This document shows, piece by piece, positions 1 through 7,913 of a stretch of DNA of 31,084 nt (positions within the stretch are counted from its first letter, which is position 1; each line of letters begins with the position of its first letter). Under the pieces are notes generated by a model. The model searched no databases and was not told where the DNA came from. It saw nothing but the letters and a program-made list of their open reading frames with translations. Both the position numbers and the translations under genes were made by a program. This DNA comes from a virus: the IMG/VR virus record IMGVR_UViG_3300007541_000111, positions 1 to 31,084 of that record; one strand, 5' to 3'.

Positions 1-408
1 ATCCACGACAAGAATATCTCCTGTTGGTGCTTTGATAATCCTGTCAATATATCCCTCATGTTTGATTCCATCAGCAATCTCCTCTGCGAAATGGTGCTCG
101 ACAATAGATTCCTTTGGAAGCTGTGCGTTGAATCGAAGGAAGTTCTTGAAGCACTTCTCTATGTCTTTGTTATATTTCTCTGGGAAGGTATACTTATCTT
201 TTATTTGAGTAGCCTTTGTCCAAAGCTGGTCAATAGTGGTTGCGCTGACACTATGCTCAAAGACTTCGTGGATAAAGGATCCGAAGTGTAGGGCACCAGT
301 GTTCCCAGGGTCAGTGTCTTCGTAACGGTTCACATAGTTATATTTATACTTGAGCCGACACTGACGGAAAGTTTCTCGCTTCGAGTTGCTAATGGTATCA
401 CAAAACAT
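1..408 (-). CDS. PD-(D/E)XK nuclease, RecB/AddB/Cas4-like (partial, C-terminus outside window)
   Basis: This is the first 136 codons of a gene reading leftwards from an ATG at 408-406. The frame is open to base 1, so the C-terminus is missing. Residues 6-25 hold the helix typical of this superfamily (SNSKRETFRQCRLKYKYNYV), with Cys17 where AddB/Cas4-type proteins have 'CPLKYKY'. Residues 43-51 read GSFIHEVFE, the usual 'G...H..' motif. Residues 119-123 read GYIDR, with the first catalytic Asp at 122. The visible part ends at ILVVD (Asp136), where the family continues D-[YF]-K. These motifs come from my own translation and are well known in PD-(D/E)XK exonuclease domains. The likely role is in DNA recombination, repair or degradation during phage replication. 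The start overlaps the stop of the upstream 90-aa gene in a TGATG junction (410-406), which suggests translational coupling. The catalytic Lys lies outside the window, so activity cannot be confirmed. Confidence 0.88.
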   Translation of the reverse strand, partial: MFCDTISNSKRETFRQCRLKYKYNYVNRYEDTDPGNTGALHFGSFIHEVFEHSVSATTIDQLWTKATQIKDKYTFPEKYNKDIEKCFKNFLRFNAQLPKESIVEHHFAEEIADGIKHEGYIDRIIKAPTGDILVVD

Positions 409-680
409 CACATCACCAGCGGATAGTAGATCTCTATGTCTATATCATTAAAGAATTCATCAACTTGTTCTTCAGAGTATCTACACTTTTTTGTCATATA
501 AGTATACAGCGTTTTCTGTTTAACAGGCTTCTTATCATTCATAGACTTAAGAACCTTAAACTGAAACTTTTTAATGAATGAAGTAGAATACTTATACTTC
601 CATTTATCAACAAATCTATTACTAAAGGTATAGTTAAGTAGATCTATAAACTCTATAATCTCTTGTCCTTCTATATTCAT
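408..680 (-). CDS. Hypothetical 90-aa protein upstream of the nuclease
   Basis: A small basic and aromatic protein with no family that I recognise. It looks mostly helical: a Lys/Tyr/Phe-rich middle (about residues 21-58) precedes a compact tail with the pattern SEEQVDEFFND near residues 69-79 and a hydrophobic end, IEIYYPLVM. There is no signal peptide or membrane segment. It is probably a real gene because its TGA overlaps the ATG of the nuclease (TGATG), its start abuts the divergent AT-rich gap, and nothing competes on the other strand. No Shine-Dalgarno sequence precedes its ATG within the 24-bp gap. A small DNA-binding or transcription-accessory factor would fit size and context, but nothing in the sequence proves this. 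Confidence 0.65.
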   Translation of the reverse strand: MNIEGQEIIEFIDLLNYTFSNRFVDKWKYKYSTSFIKKFQFKVLKSMNDKKPVKQKTLYTYMTKKCRYSEEQVDEFFNDIDIEIYYPLVM

Positions 681-704
681 GTATATATTAATATAATATA
701 GGCC
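681..704. promoter_or_regulatory. Divergent AT-rich intergenic promoter region
   Basis: These 24 bp are the whole gap between the leftward nuclease operon and the rightward 30-kb structural block. Twenty of them are A or T. The top strand contains TATAAT at 692-697 inside ATATAATATA (691-700), and the bottom strand reads TATATTATATTAATATAT. TATAAT ends only 7 nt before the rightward ATG at 705, so a transcript started from it would have almost no leader. The alternative is that the working promoters lie inside the flanking genes. Neither start codon has a good Shine-Dalgarno sequence; only AGG at 700-702 precedes the rightward ATG. The box is seen directly; promoter function is inference. Confidence 0.45.
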
Positions 705-1208
705 ATGTACCGATCTTTAAAACAAATCGCTGAAAAAGTCTCAAGTATAGGTAAAGTACCTAAAAATGATGTAAAAAGCTTAATGGCTCCGGTTGATAGC
801 TTAGAGTCCAACATTACTCCTGGAGATATATTAAGTTTTAGATATAAAAGGTCTTACAAAAACGGTACGGTATTGGATGGATATTACATCTGCCTATCTG
901 CCAGAGTAGCAGGTAAAGGGTCTTCCTTTACAATATCTACACTAGGTAATCAGTTGTACGGAGGCTTTGAACTGGATCAGGCTCTACCAGAAACCATACT
1001 TACGATTGTTAATTCAATATATAAAAATAGACAGAAATCTAAAACTGAAATGAGTCCTGAGATTGCTAAGAAAATGTTAGCCTCAGTTTTGGGTCTTAAA
1101 CAGTACAAGACTTTTGATACTAAATACATAAGCAACAAGTTCAAGGTTAGTTTTGAGGAAATCAGTAGACAATCATCAGAGCTAATCTCCTCAGAAGAAG
1201 GGATGTAA
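705..1208 (+). CDS. Hypothetical 167-aa protein ahead of the tape measure
   Basis: First gene of the rightward structural block, ending 2 nt before the tape-measure candidate. I do not recognise the family. Residues 38-90 (starting TPGDILSFRYKR) look like a compact beta-rich domain of alternating hydrophobic strands and glycine turns. Residues 97-167 are helical and charged, ending in a Ser/Glu-rich tail. There is no signal peptide or membrane segment. Its place before the tape measure is where contractile phages often encode tail-assembly chaperones, so a chaperone or minor tail-assembly role is possible, by position only. I found no overlapping frame that would suggest the programmed frameshift common in such chaperones. 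The ATG at 705 is the first in frame but has a weak ribosome-binding site. Confidence 0.7.
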   Translation: MYRSLKQIAEKVSSIGKVPKNDVKSLMAPVDSLESNITPGDILSFRYKRSYKNGTVLDGYYICLSARVAGKGSSFTISTLGNQLYGGFELDQALPETILTIVNSIYKNRQKSKTEMSPEIAKKMLASVLGLKQYKTFDTKYISNKFKVSFEEISRQSSELISSEEGM

Positions 1209-1210
1209 AA

Positions 1211-2707
1211 ATGGCCGTACCTATACCTAAGCTTTTAACAGCACTTAATAGCTCTATTAGAAGCCTTACTGTACAGAACGCTGCATTAACCGCAGCGTAT
1301 GGAGCGGTGTCTAAGGCCGCTAATGCTGTGGTAGATAGTATGCTGGATTTCACAAAGATCCAGGACAGTGCTAGAGCGCAGAACGCCATTTACAATACTA
1401 GCTTGATGGGTAATACTGGTGCTCTGCTTGCAGCCACCGGAGGGTTCAAGAACGCTGCTATGGCTCAAGCCGAACTAGCCAAGGTAGGGTTACCTATGGC
1501 TGGTAAGAACATCCTTGATCTAGCTTCTAGGATGAAACTCAGCGGGGAGGATATGGGTAAATTCATGAATGTCATGGAAAATTCCCTAGGCCCCGCAAAC
1601 CTTACGAAAAAAGCTATAGAATCATTAGCTAAGGATGTAGTCCGTGGAGCCATATCTTCTCGCATATCCACTGAGAAAGTAGTAAATGCTTTAGGTAAAT
1701 TAGACAAAACCATATTGCTACAAGCTGCGTTCTTTGGCGGTGGTGCAGCAGTTAATAAGTTCATGACCACGCTCACAACCTCTGTACAGCCTTCTATGGT
1801 CGGTGTCGCAGAGGACTTCGCAAAAATGGTCCTTCAAGGAGGCGTTGATTACAATACTCTTCAAAGATTGGGTATTGAAGAGATGGTGGACTCAATTGCA
1901 AAAGGTAACATGTCCCAAGCTCAAATGTTATCCACTGTAGATACCGCTGCTAAAAACTTTAATTCTATTGTAGGAGATTCAGCAAACCTTACCAGAAGAC
2001 AGTTCCAAGCAATAGCCAGCGGACCTTTAGGAGATCTCGGGTTGATGGCTACTCGGCTTTCTGAATCCGCGAGACAACAAAGAGCCGTAGGTGTAAATGT
2101 AGTTGATGGATTAAAGACTACAATATCTCAGTTTACGACTAGAGTGATGAAACCTTTTGAGACAGTTACATCTATTCTATCAGGAGCATTCCGAGTATTT
2201 ATGGAAAGTCTTAAGTTTTCTATAGGAATGCTTTCACTAATTCTAGTGCCTCTAGTTCCTGTGATTGCCATACTGTTACCCATTGCTGGTCTATTTATAT
2301 CTCTTGTTGCTTTGATAGGAACTGTGGCTGGAATATGGTTTGTTGTTAGTAATATGACTACCATTGTAGTAGGGTTGCTGACTGGAGCTTTTGCTCCCTT
2401 AATACTTATTGTAGGCGCTCTCGCAGGACTAGCGGCATTCTTTGGATTTGGTCCTAGTAGTTTGTTTGATTCTATAACTGGATTCTTTAACTCTAAAGAG
2501 AGAAAGGAGGAACAGGCTGCATTAAAAGAATCTGCAACTACTCAAGTAGATAAGAATGTTCTCACGGACTTTTATAATATTAACATGGGTTTAAATAACC
2601 CTGCTAATGCATTACTTACTAGAGTTATAAGGGTTCTAGAAAATATTGACCAGAACACCCATCCCCCACTTCCACCAATGGACACCACATTACAAGGAGG
2701 ATTCTAA
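1211..2707 (+). CDS. Probable tail tape-measure protein (498 aa)
   Basis: A 498-residue protein, rich in Ala, Gly and Ser, with long predicted helices over residues 1-330. A strongly hydrophobic stretch at about 337-412 could form two to three membrane-spanning segments, followed by a charged region at 428-445 (KERKEEQAALKE) and a Pro-rich C-terminus. Helix-rich bodies with an embedded hydrophobic stretch are characteristic of tape-measure proteins, which set tail length and are ejected into the host membrane. It sits directly before tube-cap, LysM and hub genes, as tape measures do. By the usual rule of about 1.5 angstrom per residue it would specify a tail near 75 nm, somewhat shorter than from T4 gp29 (590 aa). 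No peptidase or lysozyme domain is visible. The assignment rests on composition and position, not on a diagnostic motif. Confidence 0.68.
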   Translation: MAVPIPKLLTALNSSIRSLTVQNAALTAAYGAVSKAANAVVDSMLDFTKIQDSARAQNAIYNTSLMGNTGALLAATGGFKNAAMAQAELAKVGLPMAGKNILDLASRMKLSGEDMGKFMNVMENSLGPANLTKKAIESLAKDVVRGAISSRISTEKVVNALGKLDKTILLQAAFFGGGAAVNKFMTTLTTSVQPSMVGVAEDFAKMVLQGGVDYNTLQRLGIEEMVDSIAKGNMSQAQMLSTVDTAAKNFNSIVGDSANLTRRQFQAIASGPLGDLGLMATRLSESARQQRAVGVNVVDGLKTTISQFTTRVMKPFETVTSILSGAFRVFMESLKFSIGMLSLILVPLVPVIAILLPIAGLFISLVALIGTVAGIWFVVSNMTTIVVGLLTGAFAPLILIVGALAGLAAFFGFGPSSLFDSITGFFNSKERKEEQAALKESATTQVDKNVLTDFYNINMGLNNPANALLTRVIRVLENIDQNTHPPLPPMDTTLQGGF

Positions 2708-3687
2708 TGAAAATAGATTCACATTTAGAAGAGAGATCCAAACTATCCTTCTTTTTCCCAGGAGTAGACAGACCTAGAGTCTTAAACTTCATGGAGAATA
2801 TTAAGTTAGATGAGACTAGTCAAGGGCTGTATTCAGAATACAATCCTATTGGAAGAAACGGAAGCGTGTTTGTGTACCTAGGATCTAAATCTAGAACCAT
2901 AAGTTTGGATTTCACACTGACTCTTCCTAACATAGTACAGTATACAAGATTTCCTTACAGTAAAGATTTTAGCACTTACGAAAAGAGGGCTGAAATTAGA
3001 GAGGAGTATTTTAAGAAAGCACAAAATGACGGGTTTAAACAAACAACGCAAACCCCTGCTAGTAATATTGCAGACCTTGTAAACTCGTTTGATTTAGACT
3101 TTCTCAGTCATTTAGATGATTCAGAAATATCTGTTCTTATTAGAAAGGTAGGACTTCAAAATGCTCAAGGTCTTTTAGCCACTAACGAAGGAGCTATAAG
3201 AAACGCTAGGACTGAGGCTATAGGAAAGATACTTATGTGGGTAAATCTAGTAAGATCTAGTGTGTTCACCAATAGTCAGAATCCTGCTGTAGGACCTCCG
3301 ATTGTGAGATTGACACATGGTATTCTTTATCAAAATGTTCCTTGCATAGTTACAGGGTATAGAATAGGTTTTGATAAAGAGTCTAGTTACGATCAGCGGA
3401 CACTTCTTCCTAGAAAAATAAATTTATCATTAGACCTTAGAGAGGTAAGAACTTCGTACACCTCATTTAAGTCTGGAGATGCGATAACCTCCGATGGAGC
3501 CCCAGGTTGGGATAGTATCGTAGAAGGAGGTAACGCAACCTTAGATCCTATAGGATATAATCATATCACTACAACTAAAAACATAGGAGGTAGTGTTATG
3601 AAAGAAGGTGGAGTACCTGTAGGAACTAGTACAACCTCTGATGCTAAACCACCTTCCACAACAGATGATTTCTTTATAAGTTGGTAA
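2707..3687 (+). CDS. Tail tube initiator/cap protein (gp48/gp54- or CIS-tube-like)
   Basis: A 326-aa protein with two conserved-looking segments. Residues 45-74 begin YNPIGRNGSVFVYLGSKSRT, the 'NP...R....Y......R.i.ldf.l' pattern of contractile-injection tube/LysM partner proteins. Residues 198-251 begin PPIVRLTHGILYQNVPC and end with a beta strand and LREVRT, as in tail tube-initiator proteins. The C-terminal 70 residues are Gly/Ser/Thr-rich and probably extended. The likely role is to cap the hub and nucleate the tail tube; T4 uses gp48 and gp54 here. The stop of the previous gene overlaps its ATG by one base, and a strong AAGGAGG lies at 2694-2700, which fixes the start. The next gene encodes the LysM/gp53-like partner, which supports the call. 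Which of gp48, gp54 or a P2-like equivalent it matches is not decided. Confidence 0.6.
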   Translation: MKIDSHLEERSKLSFFFPGVDRPRVLNFMENIKLDETSQGLYSEYNPIGRNGSVFVYLGSKSRTISLDFTLTLPNIVQYTRFPYSKDFSTYEKRAEIREEYFKKAQNDGFKQTTQTPASNIADLVNSFDLDFLSHLDDSEISVLIRKVGLQNAQGLLATNEGAIRNARTEAIGKILMWVNLVRSSVFTNSQNPAVGPPIVRLTHGILYQNVPCIVTGYRIGFDKESSYDQRTLLPRKINLSLDLREVRTSYTSFKSGDAITSDGAPGWDSIVEGGNATLDPIGYNHITTTKNIGGSVMKEGGVPVGTSTTSDAKPPSTTDDFFISW

Positions 3688-3688
3688 T

Positions 3689-3985
3689 ATGTTTACAACA
3701 CAGACAAGTAGATATGAACAAGGTTTCGTAAAGATGAATCATAAAGGTGTACAGGTAACTACATCTCTAGGTTCAGATTATGAGTCATACCTTCTAAAGC
3801 TTAGAGATATAATAACTACAAGGACTGGAGTAATTCCAACTCAACACGCTAACAGACCAGACCTTATATCAGATATATTTTATGATACTCCTGCTAATTG
3901 GTGGGTCATAATGGAAGTAAATGATATCAATGACCCTTTCGAGAACTTAAACGCAGGAGATCCTGTTAAAATACCTCTATTATGA
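3689..3985 (+). CDS. gp53: Baseplate wedge protein gp53-like (LysM-type fold)
   Basis: A 98-aa protein whose C-terminal half is diagnostic. Residues 56-67 read RPDLISDIFYDT, followed by WWVIMEVNDINDPF (71-84) and a Gly/Asp turn with VKIPLL at the end. This 'RPDLIS...Y.....WW.I...N.I.DPF..L..G....IP' pattern is shared by T4 gp53 and related small tail LysM proteins, which clamp wedge or hub components of the baseplate. T4 gp53 is about twice as long, so this would be a minimal version. It follows the tube-cap gene by one base, and its stop overlaps the ATG of the hub gene in an ATGA junction (3982-3985). Acts in the cytoplasm during baseplate assembly and stays in the virion. Confidence 0.82.
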   Translation: MFTTQTSRYEQGFVKMNHKGVQVTTSLGSDYESYLLKLRDIITTRTGVIPTQHANRPDLISDIFYDTPANWWVIMEVNDINDPFENLNAGDPVKIPLL

Positions 3986-6768
3986 CGATTCAAGCAAAGA
4001 CGCCTAGCATATCAATATTTCAGGTAAAGCCTGAAATAAAAAGTATTGAGGCTCAAATAGTAAGTCCTTCGGATTTTACTAATCCATATTTGCATTTAAT
4101 TAGTCCTAATGATGGGAATGTAGTGTCGTTTGAATATGCGTTCGACAAAAAGGAACACTTCCTTACTGTAAGAGTGGTTGATCCAAATCTAGAGTTATTT
4201 AAAAAGTTTTTTACTTCTTTTAATTATATTGGAAGATTAAAAGATATGTTAATGGATAAAGACACTTCTTTTGAATTTATCATAGGACAGCTTGCTCAAG
4301 ATCTAGAGGGATTAAACAGCAACTTCATCGACGGCATGTCTCAAGAAGGTAAAATTACAGATGATGATGCGTACTCAAAATCAGTTATATCAATAATTAA
4401 TAAGCAGTACACAAGAAGGGTTAGAGAGATAGAAAGCGAAGTCGGATCCGCCTACACTAGTTCTAAACCAGAAGCTTTAGGACCTCAATTCGATGAATGG
4501 AAGAGGAGAAGACAAAGAGCGATTGACTCAAGGGTATCAGATGAACTAGGTTCTCTAGGGTTTAATGATTTGAATGCTGCGGGTATACAGAAGTATATGA
4601 ACACTTATATCAATAGGAGATTCATAGCACAAATATCCGATGGAACTCATAATTCATTACATTTTGATGTAACTCTAACAAACATGAAACTCTTTTCATC
4701 ATCTGATAATTTATTAATGGTGGATCTTGTGTTTACAGTTGGAGCCCAGAACCCTAATTCAATGGGAGCTTTAAACTCAATAAGCAAGTCTGGTAAATTC
4801 CCTGTAGGGTGTGTTGGGATATGCTCTGTAAAAGAGACTAATATTAATTTAGGTGGAGGGACGGGTACTAAGGTTGATACGGGCTTGTTAATACCAGACA
4901 TTTCACCAAAAATACAAAGTAGAACTATTACTTCATTTATAGGAACTACAAAAAGAAGAGTTGAGAATATTCAGAAATCAATAGAGGCTGCCATAGGTAG
5001 TTTCTTATATGAGTTCGATAATACTTATGACATATCTAACTACCTCGTATTTCTAAATCCAGAGCTAAATGTTAAGATTTTACAATTAGTTCATGAGGAA
5101 GCCAACTTTATATCAGAGTCATCAAAGAATCATAAAAACAGCAGATACTACAGAGACAAAACAGCGGCTTATATTTTAGCTTTAAAAAATGTTTTAAAGA
5201 GGTTAGGTTTTTTGGTAATTCCTCATAAAACCGATGATGAACCTACAACAAGCTATCCTTGGAAGCGTAAGACTACTTCATATTACATAAAAGTAAACAA
5301 CCACGCTACCTATAAACTAGAAGATAGAAAAACAAAGCAGACTAAGGTGTATGATACTGATGATCCTAGAAAATTCATATTAGGATTAATAGAAAATATG
5401 TATTCTACTGTGGGTGTACGGTTCGTCTCTCCTAAAATTGAGCCTGCAAGTACTTGGATGTATAAAGACTTGTTGATAAACTGTTTGTCCTATAATGACC
5501 CAAACGGTAATTTCATAAATCCTTTATACTCTGGAAGTAACAATACTAAAAACTTTTCTTTGGAAAGAGAGAATTTATATCTTCTAGAAAAAGGAAGAAC
5601 CTTCGTAAACCGACCTCTGATTATAATAACTGATAATGTAGCAGATCAATTCCTAGCATCTCCAATGCGAGGTGATAAGGAGGCGAGAGAAGCAATTAAA
5701 AAACTTTATTACAATAAATTATCGAGTTACTATGGAAATATAAACACTAACTCTCAAGTGATACCTTCCACTCTTTTTGCTGGGTCTAATCTTGAAAGTT
5801 TAGTTATAAACGGGTGGTTGGAAGAAGATGTTATATCGAAGTTCTCTAGACTAAATGAAATAGATACTAAGAATTTTGAAACTCCTGTTTTTGTTTTTAA
5901 CGATGTAGGTGCTAATGTTATTAACTTTGAAACAGTAGACCAGAACTTTGCATTCGCATTATTTAAAACTCAACCACCAGCATTTGCAAAACGAATATTC
6001 TTTAATTCAGTAGACTTCTTAGGGTTTGATAATTATGATTCTATAAAGAAGTCTTTCTCTAAAGTTTTAGAATCAAGTAAGCAAGTGCAATCGAATACGA
6101 TAAATCAAATTCCTAACGAGGAGTTAACGGAGTTTGGAACACAATTATTTCAATATAGAGATGATGTTCTTACGGAAATTGTAAGGGTCGGAGATATTTA
6201 TAAAGAACTTTATGAAATGATTGATAATGTAATCATGACTGAGTTGAATACTCATTTAGAATCTTTAAATAAAAGTTCAGCCAGCCAGTTCATACAGAAA
6301 AGAAAAGTTTTTGAGAAGGCTACCAAGGAAGTGTTTGATCAATTTATTGACACATACTCTTCTGATAAGATAAGTATCTTTGGGTTCTTAGAATATCTTG
6401 AGTTCTTTCAAAAGATGAATAAATTTACCCATGTTCTTAAAATAAGAACAACTCCTATGTTTAATCTATCCTATGATAATGTTACGAATAGAGGATGTTT
6501 TTTCAAAGGAAAGGTTCCTAAAAGTCCACAACACGATATACCTGACCCTTTTGGATTAGGGTTAGATAATTTAATTTTTAACGGGGCCTATAGTATAACA
6601 GGGTTTAAACATGTAGCGAGTGATTCCGACTGCTATTCGGAGTTTACTTTACTTAAGCCAGGAATTACAGATGTCGTACCAGACACAGCACCAGAGCCCC
6701 AGACCACAGCAGCAGAAAAACAATTCCTGAGTTCAAGAGTAAATAATTGGGGAGGAGGTAGAAACTAA
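3982..6768 (+). CDS. Large baseplate hub protein (gp27/gpD-like, 928 aa)
   Basis: It lies immediately before the spike gene, where T4-like and P2-like phages encode the hub that carries the spike (gp27, gpD). N-terminal residues 45-75 (starting GNVVSFEYAFDKKEHFLTVR) resemble the first hub beta barrel. Residues about 830-899 end with YSITGFKHVASDSDCYSEFT and LLKPGI, which resembles a hub C-terminus. Between them lie several hundred extra residues with mixed helices and strands, including acidic and Lys-rich helices around 720-800. T4 gp27 is only about 390 aa, so this is more than twice the usual size; a fused or inserted domain is likely. The start is set by the ATGA overlap at 3982. Homology is suggested by position and weak motifs, not proven; another large structural protein is the alternative. 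Confidence 0.58.
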   Translation: MTIQAKTPSISIFQVKPEIKSIEAQIVSPSDFTNPYLHLISPNDGNVVSFEYAFDKKEHFLTVRVVDPNLELFKKFFTSFNYIGRLKDMLMDKDTSFEFIIGQLAQDLEGLNSNFIDGMSQEGKITDDDAYSKSVISIINKQYTRRVREIESEVGSAYTSSKPEALGPQFDEWKRRRQRAIDSRVSDELGSLGFNDLNAAGIQKYMNTYINRRFIAQISDGTHNSLHFDVTLTNMKLFSSSDNLLMVDLVFTVGAQNPNSMGALNSISKSGKFPVGCVGICSVKETNINLGGGTGTKVDTGLLIPDISPKIQSRTITSFIGTTKRRVENIQKSIEAAIGSFLYEFDNTYDISNYLVFLNPELNVKILQLVHEEANFISESSKNHKNSRYYRDKTAAYILALKNVLKRLGFLVIPHKTDDEPTTSYPWKRKTTSYYIKVNNHATYKLEDRKTKQTKVYDTDDPRKFILGLIENMYSTVGVRFVSPKIEPASTWMYKDLLINCLSYNDPNGNFINPLYSGSNNTKNFSLERENLYLLEKGRTFVNRPLIIITDNVADQFLASPMRGDKEAREAIKKLYYNKLSSYYGNINTNSQVIPSTLFAGSNLESLVINGWLEEDVISKFSRLNEIDTKNFETPVFVFNDVGANVINFETVDQNFAFALFKTQPPAFAKRIFFNSVDFLGFDNYDSIKKSFSKVLESSKQVQSNTINQIPNEELTEFGTQLFQYRDDVLTEIVRVGDIYKELYEMIDNVIMTELNTHLESLNKSSASQFIQKRKVFEKATKEVFDQFIDTYSSDKISIFGFLEYLEFFQKMNKFTHVLKIRTTPMFNLSYDNVTNRGCFFKGKVPKSPQHDIPDPFGLGLDNLIFNGAYSITGFKHVASDSDCYSEFTLLKPGITDVVPDTAPEPQTTAAEKQFLSSRVNNWGGGRN

Positions 6769-7913
6769 TGTATGTAGGAGTAGTAGTAAACGAGTATGAT
6801 CCAGACAAGCAGGGTAAACTAGCTTGTGAAATTTTAGATGAGTCTGATAGAGATCCTAGTTTGGATAGTAAGCCTATAGAGGTTTATTATGTCAGTCCAT
6901 GGAATCCTAAACAAGGAGGAGGTTTAGGCGCTATTCCTCAGGTCGGTGATGTTATACTTATAGGGACTGCACATAACAGCGACGATTATTTCTACATGGG
7001 AACAGTAGTAGGATATGATCATTACGGTGCTGTGTCTCCTAATAATCTAGGAGCAAATGATAAAATGTATAGCAAAGGGTTTACTACTAACTCCTTTGGT
7101 TTTACAAATAAGAGGAATGCTGGCTTTGTTGTAACAGATGAAGCTGACGAAAATGATGTAGAAAGGAATGTGGTAATGCAAGGTTCCGCAGGCCACAGGG
7201 TACAGCTAAACGATACTCCATACTTTGATAAGATTCTTCTCGTCAATGATGATAACAGTAGCAAGATAGAAGTTACTAATAAAACCTATGATTCGGGGAA
7301 GATTGCGGGAGATTCCATTAATGTGGAAGCTGGTAAAAATGTACATATCAAGGCTAAGGCTGCGATAGATATGATGGTAGATTCTCAGGGAGGTCCTTTA
7401 AGTATTCAGAACTACTCAAGCCCTATAACAGCAACCTTCGCTGGAGCTATACAAGGAGCAGCAGCAGGTATTGGAGGTGTGCTGGCAACTGCCATAACGG
7501 GACTAGTAGATCTAAGCCCAGGCGAGATAACAGTTAGGTCATTGAAGAACAGGGTCAATATACGATCAGGCTTCCCACCTTCTCCTTCGGCACCACAGGA
7601 AGTAGACTTCCTAGGCGTGTTCATACAGACTGGAGGATTACCTGCTGTGTCGTGGGCTCCCGCCTTAGCTACAACAGTACCGACAGTCCCTGGAGGGGTA
7701 ATTCAACTTAGATCTGATGGTAAGGTTGAAATCCTAGCAGCTAAGGGTATAGATTTAATAACCTTAGCAGGTGATATAAACATAAAATCTCTTGCTGGTA
7801 ATGTAAATATAAAAGGTCTTACTACGAATCTCAACCCTCCTGAGATTCCATCAATCATGACAGCAACACTTAACAATAATGAAATAGAAGGAAATTACCT
7901 AGGAGTAGAATAA
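6768..7913 (+). CDS. Tail spike/puncturing protein (gp5/gpV/VgrG-like), OB fold plus beta-helix
   Basis: The N-terminal 95 residues form an OB-fold barrel: MYVGVVVNEYDPDKQGKLAC at the start, VYYVSPWNP at 39-47, then GAIPQVGDVILIG at 54-66 and FYMGTVVGYDH at 75-85. This is the signature of the P2 gpV/T4 gp5/VgrG spike family. Residues 180-215 and 310-351 show short alternating strands with Gly turns (for example DGKVEILAAKGIDLITLAGD), typical of the trimeric beta-helical needle. Unlike T4 gp5, there is no room for a lysozyme domain between the barrel and the helix. The protein would sit under the hub and pierce the outer membrane, with the PAAR protein encoded at 30622 as tip. A Gly/Ala-rich linker at 224-246 is odd and hydrophobic. 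ATG overlaps the hub stop by one base; the ribosome site GGAGGAGG is at 6751-6758. Confidence 0.83.
   Translation: MYVGVVVNEYDPDKQGKLACEILDESDRDPSLDSKPIEVYYVSPWNPKQGGGLGAIPQVGDVILIGTAHNSDDYFYMGTVVGYDHYGAVSPNNLGANDKMYSKGFTTNSFGFTNKRNAGFVVTDEADENDVERNVVMQGSAGHRVQLNDTPYFDKILLVNDDNSSKIEVTNKTYDSGKIAGDSINVEAGKNVHIKAKAAIDMMVDSQGGPLSIQNYSSPITATFAGAIQGAAAGIGGVLATAITGLVDLSPGEITVRSLKNRVNIRSGFPPSPSAPQEVDFLGVFIQTGGLPAVSWAPALATTVPTVPGGVIQLRSDGKVEILAAKGIDLITLAGDINIKSLAGNVNIKGLTTNLNPPEIPSIMTATLNNNEIEGNYLGVE

Noticed and set aside
58-291. A 77-codon plus-strand open frame starting at 58
   Set aside because: It lies antisense to the nuclease gene, whose minus-strand frame carries clear PD-(D/E)XK motifs. The plus-strand product has no recognisable features.
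1465-1776. Minus-strand frame of 103 codons within the tape measure (and similar ones at 2128-2364, 9127-9390, 16230-16505, 26133-26417)
   Set aside because: All lie inside longer, well-packed rightward genes and show no independent start signals or recognisable domains.
705-2707. Programmed frameshift of a tail-assembly chaperone before the tape measure
   Set aside because: The 167-aa gene is not followed by an overlapping longer frame, and I saw no slippery heptamer with an extension frame; the tape measure starts 2 nt after its stop.
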